64,000 nt of DNA from RGIG9608 sp045612365 (GTDB taxonomy: Bacteria; Bacteroidota; Bacteroidia; Bacteroidales; Paludibacteraceae): NCBI GenBank assembly GCA_045612365.1, contig JAZKYY010000008.1:77140-141139 (forward strand). Direction: 5' to 3'. The notes under the pieces were generated by a model. It saw only the letters and a program-made list of their open reading frames with translations, searched no databases and had not been told where the DNA came from. A program made the translations under genes and the position numbers. Below, one piece after another: positions 42,623 through 50,641 of the stretch (positions are counted from its first letter, which is position 1; each line of letters starts with the position of its first letter).

Positions 42623-43164
42623 TCAATATCTTTCTTTACCACCAAACATCCTTGCCAGCATTTCGGCTTGGTTTTTCAACCTCCATTTTTCCAACCACAA
42701 GGCTTGTGCATAGTTCACTGCCCAGTCCTCATAATCACCTTTGGTAGGGTCTATCCCCAAATTCGCCCGTATTAAGGCACAACCTTTTTCAAAACCGTCT
42801 TCGTTATCACTGTCTGAAAGTTGGTGTGCCTCTACAAGTTTTTTAGGCTACTGCGGCAACTGTTAAGCATTGTGCCCAGCTGTTTTGTTGCTTCCAAAAA
42901 AAGCACTGCATCCTGACGCATAGCCGAACTACCGCCCAGCCAGCAGTTGTCAAATAGCACTTCGGAGCTTTTCAGCTCGTCGGTCTTTGCCATTTTTGTA
43001 ACGGCCGACATTGTTTCGAGTCGGGGGCGGTGAAAATATCCCACATGCAAGTCGCCATCATCGACAACATCCACGCGAATGACTTTTCCCCACAGACCTT
43101 TCCATTTGTTTATTTGTTCTTCGGTTACACCACCGTCGAAAGTTTCTTTAATCTTGTTTTCCAT
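42623..43164 (-). CDS. Tail assembly chaperone with programmed -1 frameshift (G/GT type)
   Basis: The zero-frame product is 110 residues (43164 to stop at 42832). A slippery heptamer A AAA AAC lies in frame at 42838-42844, two codons before the stop. A -1 shift continues in another frame for 71 more codons (LVEAHQLSDS ... GGKERY) to a TGA at 42623, giving about 180 residues. Two chaperones in ratio, short and fused, upstream of the tape measure are a known requirement for tail assembly (lambda G/GT; Mu gp41/gp42). The zero-frame part has no obvious motif. Confidence 0.82.
42838..42844 (-). promoter_or_regulatory. -1 ribosomal frameshift slippery site
   Basis: Minus-strand A AAA AAC in the zero frame, the most efficient bacterial -1 heptamer type, close to the zero-frame stop. 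Confidence 0.8.
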
Positions 43165-43190
43165 ATTGATTTCTTGTTTTTTTTGCCTTC

Positions 43191-43229
43191 CCCCGATGCC
43201 TTTTGAGCATCGGGAGCGACAGTTTTTTT
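43191..43229 (+). terminator. Hairpin with plus-strand T-run between tube and chaperone genes
   Basis: Stem CCCGATGC/GCATCGGG with a seven-base loop, then a run of seven T on the plus strand after a short spacer. It could stop the plus-strand transcript from the 42403 promoter; on the minus strand no T-run follows, so the tail operon should read through. Confidence 0.45.
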
Positions 43230-43231
43230 AC

Positions 43232-43672
43232 TTATTTATTCCATTCAATGTGTGAGGGAACGAGTTCGAGTTCTACCTCTTGCCCAGTGTCGCCCTCTTT
43301 CCATTTACGACTATTGGCCTTAAATTGGCAGTTACGGATTTTGTCCACCGTTACAATACCGCTATCGGGTATGTAGGTTACCATAATGTCGAAAGGAGCA
43401 ATGTCTTGCAAACGTCCGTTAGGAGTTTGTCGTTGCAAGGCTTCGACCTCTTCCTGATAGAGAGTGATTTTTGCCGATGGAGTGATTCTCCCTTTGGCAC
43501 GCCCCACAGGGTGTCGGCCAGCACCGTATTTGTTCACCACTTCTTGGTCTTCGCCATACTCAATGCCTGTAATGCCTGTTACAGGAACTCCGCCGATTGT
43601 TGCCACAATATCGGCCCACGAATAGAGCATTCCGTTTATGAGAGGAATGCCATTGTTGATAATACTTGCCAT
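43232..43672 (-). CDS. Tail tube protein (Mu gpM type)
   Basis: A 146-residue protein directly after the sheath gene. MLYSWADIVATIGGVPVTGITGIEYGEDQEV and a later basic-acidic KGRITPSAKITLYQEEVEAL fit Mu-type tail tube proteins, which stack as hexamers inside the sheath. Gene order sheath-tube-chaperone-tape measure supports the call. Confidence 0.82.
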   Translation of the reverse strand: MASIINNGIPLINGMLYSWADIVATIGGVPVTGITGIEYGEDQEVVNKYGAGRHPVGRAKGRITPSAKITLYQEEVEALQRQTPNGRLQDIAPFDIMVTYIPDSGIVTVDKIRNCQFKANSRKWKEGDTGQEVELELVPSHIEWNK

Positions 43673-43675
43673 TGT

Positions 43676-44431
43676 TTATACAGATTTATAAAAACCGATT
43701 TTAACTTTGATTTTACGCATCACTCCCACGGCCACCTGTTTGATGAGGATTTCTACCGTGTTGGTGCTTAACACATCTTGTTCTGGGTCAATCACTACCT
43801 TATAGCCGCTCAATTCGCCTGCCTTTTCCATATCTTCGAGAGCACGATTGGCAATTGTCTCGAGGTGAGCCACCGACGAGGGTTGCAATTTGCCTGTACT
43901 TGAGTCGATATAGACATTTCCGCCAAGTTCTGGTATCAGATAGGTACGAATGCCACGCACGGCTTTGTCCATGGTGCGCACGTTTTCGATCATTGCATAG
44001 TCGCTCGTAGGCGAATCCATCGTGTGGCTATCGTTGACAAAGCTTCCTGCTTGTCCAATTTGGGTAATAAGGAAAAGGTAACGTGCCGAGTCGAGTTGTT
44101 CGATCATGGCTTTGTCGAGCGTACGAAGCAAAGTGCCATCGCCAAACGCTGGTAAGGTAATGCCCGTAGGGAACTGCTTCACCCAACCGATAGATTGATG
44201 CACAGCAGCTGCCGAAAGCTGATAATGAAGTACCCTCAAAGCCCAAGAGTCTGCATCGGCTGTGATACCCAACGATTCGGCTTTATCGATAGTAGAAACC
44301 GCCTGTACGTGATTATCTCGGAATGATTCTGGAATCACTTCCAAATAGGCGATAAAACCAGTGATGTGGTCTTCGCCAGCAAGGCTTCGAGGCACATTGC
44401 CATTTTGTCTGATGATTTCTAAACTGTTCAT
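43676..44431 (-). CDS. Tail sheath-like protein (DUF2586 type)
   Basis: A 251-residue protein in the sheath position. It resembles the DUF2586 group found in Bacteroidota contractile phages and is much shorter than Mu gpL. Features include LDSARYLFLITQIGQAGSFVND, a GIRTYLIPELGGNVYIDSSTGKL core, and a C-terminal VEILIKQVAVGVMRKIKVKIGFYKS strand pair that would extend a neighbouring subunit. It overlaps the upstream small gene by 4 bases. Confidence 0.75.
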   Translation of the reverse strand: MNSLEIIRQNGNVPRSLAGEDHITGFIAYLEVIPESFRDNHVQAVSTIDKAESLGITADADSWALRVLHYQLSAAAVHQSIGWVKQFPTGITLPAFGDGTLLRTLDKAMIEQLDSARYLFLITQIGQAGSFVNDSHTMDSPTSDYAMIENVRTMDKAVRGIRTYLIPELGGNVYIDSSTGKLQPSSVAHLETIANRALEDMEKAGELSGYKVVIDPEQDVLSTNTVEILIKQVAVGVMRKIKVKIGFYKSV

Positions 44432-44643
44432 TGCTTTTTGTTTTTTACTTCAACAATATTTTTGTCTTTGAGGTTGGTAGCATAGTTTTTTGCATCGTTT
44501 TCGGAGCGAAACACAGTGCCGTCCGATGCAACAAACACTTTATCAAGTGCATGTTCTTTGATGGCAGCAAGTCCAACTTTTTCCAAAACGCTGTTTTCTG
44601 TTTTGTTTTCTGCTGTGGCAGAAGTTTCTTTTTTCTTTGTCAT
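44428..44643 (-). CDS. Small protein before the sheath gene (71 aa)
   Basis: A charged 71-residue protein with a Lys/Thr/Glu-rich start and the segment VFVASDGTVFRSENDAKNYA, resembling small proteins seen before sheath genes in Bacteroidota phages. It overlaps both neighbours by 4 bases, indicating coupled translation. Its role is unknown; Mu has gp38 here. Confidence 0.6.
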   Translation of the reverse strand: MTKKKETSATAENKTENSVLEKVGLAAIKEHALDKVFVASDGTVFRSENDAKNYATNLKDKNIVEVKNKKQ

Positions 44644-45179
44644 GATTTCAATTTTTTAATTAGTTTATACGTTGCCACAAGGGCGATAATTAGTATTAGA
44701 AAGAATAGAACATACACAAATCGTTGCCAAAAAGAGCTCCACCAATTGGGCTTTTGCTCCACCTCTACTGCAGAAGAACGCTCTTCAACGCTTTTGTCGG
44801 TGGTTGTTTTTTTAACCTCGCTATCGCTCTCAATGGCTTTTTGCAAACATTCTTTGTTGGTTCCCTCTCTTTTGGTATCATTGTGAACAACAGCCTTAAC
44901 AGGCGGAAGCCCTGTACTGTCGTTGGTAGGTTTGTCGGTGTCGAAAAGTATCAGAGTGGTTCTGCTATCTTCCAAAAAACTGAACAAACGCTCCGCTTGC
45001 TCATCGATGGCAAGGCGTGCCAAGCTATCGACCTGTTGCTGTATGTTTTTATTTACCACGCCCTGCGTTGCGACTTTCGTCACTTGCTTCTGCGATGAGC
45101 AGCTCACGAGAAACAGGACACTTGTCAGCCATAGGGCAAGATGGAATTTTTTCCACCGCTTTACTGAACTTGTTGACAT
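44640..45179 (-). CDS. Candidate unimolecular spanin (lipoprotein with C-terminal membrane anchor)
   Basis: A 179-residue protein with a lipoprotein signal peptide (basic start, hydrophobic core, lipobox LVSC with Cys27) and a C-terminal membrane helix (about 153-173) followed by KLIKKLKS. An outer-membrane lipid anchor plus an inner-membrane C-terminal helix is the u-spanin layout, fusing the two membranes at lysis (T1 gp11). The periplasmic part is charged and helical. It follows amidase and holin-like genes and overlaps the latter by 131 bases in another frame, an arrangement reminiscent of Rz/Rz1. Confidence 0.72.
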   Translation of the reverse strand: MSTSSVKRWKKFHLALWLTSVLFLVSCSSQKQVTKVATQGVVNKNIQQQVDSLARLAIDEQAERLFSFLEDSRTTLILFDTDKPTNDSTGLPPVKAVVHNDTKREGTNKECLQKAIESDSEVKKTTTDKSVEERSSAVEVEQKPNWWSSFWQRFVYVLFFLILIIALVATYKLIKKLKS

Positions 45180-45432
45180 CTCTACGCAATGATTGTATTT
45201 CCGTTTTGAGTGGTTTCACAATGTTTTCCATCAGTATCTCACTTGCTTCACGCACATTGTCCAGCTCACTCTTTTTTACCGCAGATAGCTTTTCTTCCAT
45301 CTCGGCACGCAGTTTGCCGATCTCAATGTCGTATTTCTGCCGCAGTATCTTACTGTTTACCCAAGCACCCAGCGGGGCGGATATGGCTGCGACAATCGCT
45401 GACACTATTATGGTTGTTATCTCTCCACTCAT
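45049..45432 (-). CDS. Holin-like / membrane coiled-coil lysis protein
   Basis: A 127-residue protein with one N-terminal membrane helix (about 5-27), then KILRQK and a long coiled coil (about 30-95). The acidic residue before the helix and basic residues after suggest N-out, C-in topology, better for a holin or holin regulator than for an i-spanin. It lies 10 bases after the amidase gene. Its C-terminal codons, containing CPMADKCP, overlap the spanin gene. Confidence 0.55.
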   Translation of the reverse strand: MSGEITTIIVSAIVAAISAPLGAWVNSKILRQKYDIEIGKLRAEMEEKLSAVKKSELDNVREASEILMENIVKPLKTEIQSLRRDVNKFSKAVEKIPSCPMADKCPVSRELLIAEASDESRNAGRGK

Positions 45433-45442
45433 TCATGAATAA

Positions 45443-45907
45443 TTATTTTATACCGATGCTTTCAAGCCACTGCGGAACATCAAACGAGGGGCAGGCTTTC
45501 GCCGCAAGTTGGTTATGTCCTACTATTTTTACTTGAGGGTACTTGCGGTGAAAATCGAGCACATAGTGTTTCATCGCTTCACGTTGTGCCGTTGTTCGGG
45601 TGTCTTTTTCTTTTTTTACATTGCTTACATCCACACCGCCAACGTAAACGATATGACGACTAATGCCGTTGTAACCTGCCACTCCGTTTGTTATTTCCCA
45701 AGGATCAACGTTTGCATCCTCATTGTTAGTCACCAAACGCTCAACTGTTCCGTCAAGATGGAAAAGGTCTGTATATCCTACCTGTTTCCAACCACGACCC
45801 GCAGGGGGTGCTAAGGTGTGCCACCGCTTAATATCGGTAGCACTCACCTCACGCCCCTCAGGGGTGGCTGTGCAATGGATAACAAGATATTGCAACGTCT
45901 TTGCCAT
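45443..45907 (-). CDS. Endolysin: N-acetylmuramoyl-L-alanine amidase (T7 lysozyme-like)
   Basis: A 154-residue amidase_2 enzyme cleaving the bond between muramic acid and the peptide stem. Zinc ligands are His11 in VIHCTATPEG, His131 and Cys139 in GHNQLAAKACPSFDV. Tyr45 and Lys138 match catalytic residues of T7 lysozyme. There is no signal peptide, so it needs a holin-like partner. It lies 14 bases after the capsid gene, an unusual lysis position relative to Mu. Confidence 0.92.
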   Translation of the reverse strand: MAKTLQYLVIHCTATPEGREVSATDIKRWHTLAPPAGRGWKQVGYTDLFHLDGTVERLVTNNEDANVDPWEITNGVAGYNGISRHIVYVGGVDVSNVKKEKDTRTTAQREAMKHYVLDFHRKYPQVKIVGHNQLAAKACPSFDVPQWLESIGIK

Positions 45908-45921
45908 CGGGATAGTTACTT

Positions 45922-47028
45922 TTAAGCGTTCAATGCACTTACGATTGCACCAACACTATTCTCTGCTTTCAAAGGCAAGCAAATGCCCCACTTGCGGAAG
46001 TTCACAAGGTTGCGGTGGTACAAAGTATCTTTTGAAGCCTCACTGTGGTAGAACTGCACCGATCCGTTGGCTTTCATCATACGGCCGTTGAAGTAGAATA
46101 CCGAAGCTTGAGTGTCGGTTGTTGCAGCAGGAACAGCACCCCACGCAAGTTTTGTCTTTCCAGCAACTTTGTAATAAGGTGTGCCGTCGTACTCATAAAT
46201 ATCAAAGCCGTACAAACGTGCAATTTTGCCTTCTGTTTGGTTGATGTTGTAATGTTCTTTGAACTTTTGTTCTGTCTCCAAAAGGTCATTGACGTGGTCG
46301 CTGCAAAGCACAAGGATACGGTCGTTCTTTGGCATCTTCATTTTGTCACAAGCACGCTTTGCTGCCAATAGGTCGTCAAATGTCATTTTCTTACGTGTTC
46401 CGTCAGCAGTTGCTGCACCTGAAGTTAGAAGTACAGGAGTTTTTGCATTGTGTTCATCTGGTGCAATAGCGTGAATGGCTTTCTCGTGGATTTTCTCACG
46501 CAACGCCTCGCGGTGTCTCTCCTGCACACTTGCCATCTTATCATAACTGCAAGCGTGGAGCTCGTCATCGGTTACAGGGGTTGCGGTTGTGTCAAAGTAA
46601 TCCAATGAGATAGGTTTATCCGCATCTTCTAAAGCTTCAATGTTCAACGGATAAGTTTTGTTGTTCACAAGCACGGTAGGGTCACCTCCTAACTCGGTAA
46701 AATGGATAACATCATTGTTTACATACTGGTCATAACTCTTAATGCGGTCATACCAGCCAAGACTTTCGGCTGCTGTACGGAACGCCTTAATCATCTCACC
46801 TGTCCAAATCTCTGTAAAGACACCGGCAGGGAGTACACCAGCAGGGATAAAGTTTCCGGCGAAAAGCGAGATAACATTTCCTGCAACAGCACCAATAGCT
46901 GGAGCTACACCTATAATACCGGAAATAGTTGCTCCGGCTACACTGTTAAACGCAACAGCACAAATCAAGCCTATACAGGCAAATAAAAAACGTTTCATTC
47001 TTTTTAAATTATTTTTTAGGTTAAACAA
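45922..47028 (-). CDS. Major capsid protein with hydrophobic N-terminal extension
   Basis: A 368-residue late protein directly after protease/scaffold. From about residue 65 it has a coat-protein character (FTEIWTGEMIKAFRTAAESLGW, NNDVIHFTELGGDPTVLVNNKTYPL, DRILVLCSDHVNDLLETEQ, and a C-terminal VQFYHSEASKDTLYHRNLVNFR). The first about 60 residues are strikingly hydrophobic and signal-like (MKRFLFACIGLICAV, then a GAVAGNVISLFAG stretch). This may act as a scaffold or be removed by the protease. Confidence 0.85.
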   Translation of the reverse strand: MFNLKNNLKRMKRFLFACIGLICAVAFNSVAGATISGIIGVAPAIGAVAGNVISLFAGNFIPAGVLPAGVFTEIWTGEMIKAFRTAAESLGWYDRIKSYDQYVNNDVIHFTELGGDPTVLVNNKTYPLNIEALEDADKPISLDYFDTTATPVTDDELHACSYDKMASVQERHREALREKIHEKAIHAIAPDEHNAKTPVLLTSGAATADGTRKKMTFDDLLAAKRACDKMKMPKNDRILVLCSDHVNDLLETEQKFKEHYNINQTEGKIARLYGFDIYEYDGTPYYKVAGKTKLAWGAVPAATTDTQASVFYFNGRMMKANGSVQFYHSEASKDTLYHRNLVNFRKWGICLPLKAENSVGAIVSALNA

Positions 47029-47032
47029 TAAA

Positions 47033-48004
47033 TTAAACTTCTACACCATACTCTGCCTTATACAGACGTGCGTACTCTGTAGGATTATTCTCTTTAAGTG
47101 ATGCGACCTCTTCGGCTGGAACTTCGGAAAGCTTCGCAAAAGTTTTGCGTTCGCCCGACACCGATGAGGGCGTTTGATGAATTACATCGGTTGGTTTTTG
47201 TTGCGAGTGCATCAATTCCAACGTAGTACGCAAGGCTTCGATACCTGCCGATTTGCCAAGGCTGACGAAATGATCCTTTTTGTCTGCTGTGATACGTTTG
47301 TCGGCTACAGCAGCATCAACAATGGCGTTAATACTTGCGAGCTGGAGGCCGTCGGCCTTGTCCGCTTTTTCTTTTAGCAAACGCACTGCATTTGCCACTT
47401 CTTGCTCGCTTGCCGTTTCTGCCAAACCGAGCAATTGCATAATTTCTTTTTTCATTTTTAATTGTTGTTTTTGATTATTAAATAATGCTTCAGGAGAAAT
47501 TCCTTCTGCGTGTTCTTTATTAAGCAATAGTGGCAAATGGGTGCAATCTTCTCCTGATGCAAGCCTCATGAGCTTGCCATCTGTGCCATACAGTTGCAAA
47601 GCCTCGTCGTTACCGCCAATATCTACAATGCTGACCTCTTCCAGCTTACAGCGTGTGATGGTTGCCCTTGTTTGCCCTTGCAACAGGTATTCGGGGGCAT
47701 CACTTGTTTCTACGATTTCAATGCCGGCAGATGCCATTCGCAAAAATCCGTTTTCCCACTTCGAGGCTATCTGCTTTGCAAACTCGTCGTTCTCGTCAAA
47801 TACTGGGGTACCGATAAGACGGTCGCCGTCAATCCTTAGGTTTTCCATTCGCCCGATAGGCATATCCTTACCGTTGAACGAGCGACGGTGCATCCACAGC
47901 AATACGGGGTTTTTCTCATATTGCGTCAGATCGATACCCGACGTTAAAATGCGGCTTCCATAACAATTCAAACCGCTTGTGCTTATGATTACTTCTTTTG
48001 CCAT
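47033..48004 (-). CDS. Prohead protease-scaffold fusion (Mu gpI/Z type)
   Basis: A 323-residue protein. Residues 1-150 resemble an S78-like prohead protease: LLWMHRRS (His39), GFLRMASAGIEI (Ser92) and LEEVSIVDIGG. Residues 184-323 are helical and charged, as a scaffold. An internal Met184 (base 47455) beginning MKKEIMQLLG, preceded by an AT-rich stretch, could yield a separate scaffold, as Mu gpZ is made from within I. It lies just upstream of the capsid gene. Confidence 0.82.
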   Translation of the reverse strand: MAKEVIISTSGLNCYGSRILTSGIDLTQYEKNPVLLWMHRRSFNGKDMPIGRMENLRIDGDRLIGTPVFDENDEFAKQIASKWENGFLRMASAGIEIVETSDAPEYLLQGQTRATITRCKLEEVSIVDIGGNDEALQLYGTDGKLMRLASGEDCTHLPLLLNKEHAEGISPEALFNNQKQQLKMKKEIMQLLGLAETASEQEVANAVRLLKEKADKADGLQLASINAIVDAAVADKRITADKKDHFVSLGKSAGIEALRTTLELMHSQQKPTDVIHQTPSSVSGERKTFAKLSEVPAEEVASLKENNPTEYARLYKAEYGVEV

Positions 48005-48074
48005 TTATAAAAAAATTAATTTCAATGACCCTACGACCTCGCGCGATGGCTTTCGGGTCCCACTTTTGGTTTTG

Positions 48075-48147
48075 TAGCGGGAGGCGGACTCGAACCGCCG
48101 ACCTTGGGGGAATGAACCCCACGAGCTACCTTCTGCTCCATCCCGCA
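48075..48147 (-). tRNA. tRNA-Met (CAT), initiator-like
   Basis: Folds as a 73-nt tRNA: acceptor GCGGGA/TCCCGC, D stem GAGC/GCTC with loop AGAAGGTA, anticodon stem TGGGG/CCCCA with loop TTCATTC (anticodon CAT), variable loop AGGTC, T stem GGCGG/CCGCC with loop TTCGAGT, discriminator A73. Three initiator marks are present: mismatch at 1:72 (T:T), A11:T24, and three G:C pairs at the base of the anticodon stem. Position 37 is T instead of the near-universal purine, and CCA is not encoded. It lies 70 bases before the protease gene on the same strand. Confidence 0.85.
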
Positions 48148-48190
48148 ATATTGTTTTCAAAGCAAAATTCCAACTTTTGAAACACCCATC

Positions 48191-48223
48191 AAAAAAGAGT
48201 GTAAAACTTTGACACTCTTTTTT
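48191..48223. terminator. Hairpin between tRNA and terminase gene
   Basis: Twelve-base arms AAAAAAGAGTGT/ACACTCTTTTTT around a nine-base loop with A- and T-runs on both sides. As a bidirectional terminator it would insulate the two late operons. Confidence 0.6.
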
Positions 48224-48300
48224 TTAGTGCGCGAGAATTGCAAGAAATTTGCATTGTTTTTAGGCCCTAAATGAGGCATTTTTATCAATGAAATTTTTTA

Positions 48301-48777
48301 ATGAAAAAGACAAAAAAAGAACTCGAAGAAAAAAAAGAGTATGCCCGTTTGCTCTTTATGCAGGGCGAACAGCAGAAAATCATTGCTGACAAAACTGGAG
48401 TGTCTGCGCAGACAATCACCAAGTGGGTGAACGATGGCGGATGGCAGGAACAGCGTGCAGCTTCAAACATCACACGCCCAGAACTCGTCAACAAACTACT
48501 GCTGACAATCAACAAACTTATTGAGCAAGTAAACGAAAGCGAAGATCCGGAAGCAATAAACGGGCTGGGCGACAAATTAGCAAAACTATCTACCACCATT
48601 GAACGCCTCGACAAAAAGGCAAGCATTGTGGACGTAGTGGAGGTATTTATGGCTTTCAGCAAGTGGTTACAATTCCGAATGTCGTTTGATGATGAGGTTA
48701 CACCGGAACTGTTGCGTACAATCAACAAGTATCACGACCTGTATATTACCGAATTGCTGCAAAGCAAGTTTAATTAG
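48301..48777 (+). CDS. Terminase small subunit-like protein (Mu gp27 type)
   Basis: A 158-residue DNA-binding protein. QQKIIADKTGVSAQTITKWVNDGGWQEQRA is a helix-turn-helix followed by the WxxRR-like element of small terminases. The rest is helical. It directly precedes the large terminase, so it should recognise phage DNA for packaging. Confidence 0.82.
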   Translation: MKKTKKELEEKKEYARLLFMQGEQQKIIADKTGVSAQTITKWVNDGGWQEQRAASNITRPELVNKLLLTINKLIEQVNESEDPEAINGLGDKLAKLSTTIERLDKKASIVDVVEVFMAFSKWLQFRMSFDDEVTPELLRTINKYHDLYITELLQSKFN

Positions 48778-48855
48778 CGTGCAAACCGAATGCAAACAAG
48801 TTTACTTGATTTGCTGAGGTGCCGCCGATAATCAACATAGTTAATTAAATAACTT

Positions 48856-50400
48856 ATGGCAACAAAGGCAAACATAAATGAAGCACTTGAACAATGGAAA
48901 AAGCACTGCGAAACGGTGCAGAACTCAACCACCATCAATGTAGCGGAAAGTGAAAAGGACAAACTCGCCCGTATTAAACTGGTGCGTGGCGATTATGCTG
49001 CCTTTGTGGCTTATTACTTTCCACACTACACTGTCAACCCCGAAACAGGCAAAACAACGCCCTGTGCGGATTTCCATATCAAGGCGGCGGGCAAAGTAAA
49101 ACGTGAACGCAACTTAAAAGCTGTGTTCAAGTGGCATCGAGGCGCAGCAAAATCTACACACCTCGACATTTTTATACCCCTTTGGCTGAAATGCCAAGAG
49201 GTTAAGCAGCTCAATGTAATGGTACTTGTCGGCAAGAGTGAGGACAACGCAAACACTCTACTTGCAGACATTCAGGCAGAGCTGCAATTCAATCAGCGTT
49301 ACATTCACGACTTCGGCCAGCAATACAATAACGGTTCCTGGGAAGATGGCGAGTTCGTAACCAAAGACGGCACCGCCTTTTTCGCACGTGGTAGAGGACA
49401 GTCGCCTCGTGGTCTGCGTTACCGTAGCCACCGCCCCGACTACATTGTCATTGATGACCTTGACGATGACGAACTTTGCGAAAGCCCGGCACGTGTTACA
49501 CGCCTTACCAATTGGGTAAAAGAGGCTCTATTCGGTGCGCTTGACGGTGGACGTGGCCGCTTCATTATGGTTGGTAACCTCATTGCCAAAAACAGCGTAC
49601 TGGCAAACATTGCAGCCACTGACGGTGTACACGTTTCGCAGGTCAATATTTGGGACAAGGACGGCAATGTTTCGTGGGGTGCGAAATGGACTCCTGACGA
49701 GGTAAAAGCCATTGAACGCTTTCAAGGTTATAGGTCATTTCAAAAAGAGTATATGAACAACCCTATAACAGAGGGTGCCGTATTCCGCCAAGATTGGATA
49801 AAATGGGGCAAGCTTCCAGACCTTAAAAAGTTCGAGGAACTTATCCTGTACATTGACCCATCTTTCAAGGGCACAACAAAGAACGACTACAAAGCTGCAA
49901 AACTTTGGGGCAAAGTTGACTCACAACTATGGCACATCAAGGCGTTCGTGCGTCAGTGCAGCGTGGCTGAAATGGTACGCTGGCTTTATGACCTCTACGA
50001 ATGGTCATTAGAAAAGGGCATTGCCATTAAATGGTATATGGAGGCGAACTTTATGCAGGACACGATCCTTGACGAGTTCCGCCGTGAGGGCGATTTGCGA
50101 GGGTACCAGCTCCCCATCAGCGGCGACAAGCGTAAAAAGCCGGACAAGTTCCAGCGTGTAGAAGCAATCAGCCCATTGTGGGAACGTGGCTTTGTAACCT
50201 ACAACGAAGACGAAAAGAACGACCCCGATATGCTGGCAGGTATCGACCAAACACTCGCATTTGAAAAGGGAATGCGAGGGCACGATGACGCACCCGACGC
50301 CGATGAGGGTGCAATATGGTATTTGCAGAAGCATACGAGAGTTAATAGTTTCACCCCGTCATTCGGCAGACGGAATAATGCAAAAAATATATTATGGTAA
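48856..50400 (+). CDS. Terminase large subunit (Mu gp28 type)
   Basis: A 514-residue packaging motor. The ATPase half has a terminase-type Walker A HRGAAKST (94-101) and Walker B YIVIDDLDDD (Asp200/Asp201). The nuclease half has an acidic strand LYIDPSFKG and the later DAPDADEGA. It translocates DNA into the prohead and cuts it by headful after transposition-generated copies. It overlaps the following small gene by 7 bases. Confidence 0.93.
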   Translation: MATKANINEALEQWKKHCETVQNSTTINVAESEKDKLARIKLVRGDYAAFVAYYFPHYTVNPETGKTTPCADFHIKAAGKVKRERNLKAVFKWHRGAAKSTHLDIFIPLWLKCQEVKQLNVMVLVGKSEDNANTLLADIQAELQFNQRYIHDFGQQYNNGSWEDGEFVTKDGTAFFARGRGQSPRGLRYRSHRPDYIVIDDLDDDELCESPARVTRLTNWVKEALFGALDGGRGRFIMVGNLIAKNSVLANIAATDGVHVSQVNIWDKDGNVSWGAKWTPDEVKAIERFQGYRSFQKEYMNNPITEGAVFRQDWIKWGKLPDLKKFEELILYIDPSFKGTTKNDYKAAKLWGKVDSQLWHIKAFVRQCSVAEMVRWLYDLYEWSLEKGIAIKWYMEANFMQDTILDEFRREGDLRGYQLPISGDKRKKPDKFQRVEAISPLWERGFVTYNEDEKNDPDMLAGIDQTLAFEKGMRGHDDAPDADEGAIWYLQKHTRVNSFTPSFGRRNNAKNILW

Positions 50401-50636
50401 AGAAGTATTTCAAAGCTCTGCTATTTGATTGGCGCAAAAAGCGTGCTATCAAAAAGGCAAAAAGTGATGCCGCACTGTACGGTAAAAAGTTTCTTGTTTT
50501 AGTCTTCAACGGCAAGCCTGTGGTTGTTTCAATGCAGGGCATTAAACAGATGATAAGACAGCACCGCTTTTCAAAGGGCTTCACACCCGAAACAGCGTGC
50601 AAGTGTGCCATTTATATTGCATACCCTAAAAGATAA
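50394..50636 (+). CDS. Small basic protein between terminase and gp36-like gene (80 aa)
   Basis: Eighty residues, Lys/Arg-rich N terminus (DWRKKRAIKKAK), then a two-strand segment KKFLVLVFNGKPVVVSMQGIK. The start overlaps the terminase stop. I recognise no family; this layout suggests a conserved head-cluster protein. Nucleic-acid contact is suggested only by charge. Confidence 0.6.
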   Translation: MVKKYFKALLFDWRKKRAIKKAKSDAALYGKKFLVLVFNGKPVVVSMQGIKQMIRQHRFSKGFTPETACKCAIYIAYPKR

Positions 50637-50641
50637 GCCGA

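Larger units (their letters stand above)
48005..48300. promoter_or_regulatory. Divergent late control region
   Basis: 296 bases between the protease gene (minus) and terminase small subunit gene (plus). It holds an initiator-like tRNA (48075-48147), a hairpin (48191-48223) and little else. Transcription leaves in both directions, so two late promoters should lie here, but I see no consensus TAnnTTTG element; a phage-specific activator is likely. Confidence 0.5.

Noticed and set aside
42451..42645. 64-codon minus-strand frame between chaperone and tape measure
   Set aside because: It needs a non-ATG start, overlaps the frameshifted chaperone end, and lies wholly antisense to the promoter-bearing plus-strand gene at 42455, which is better supported.
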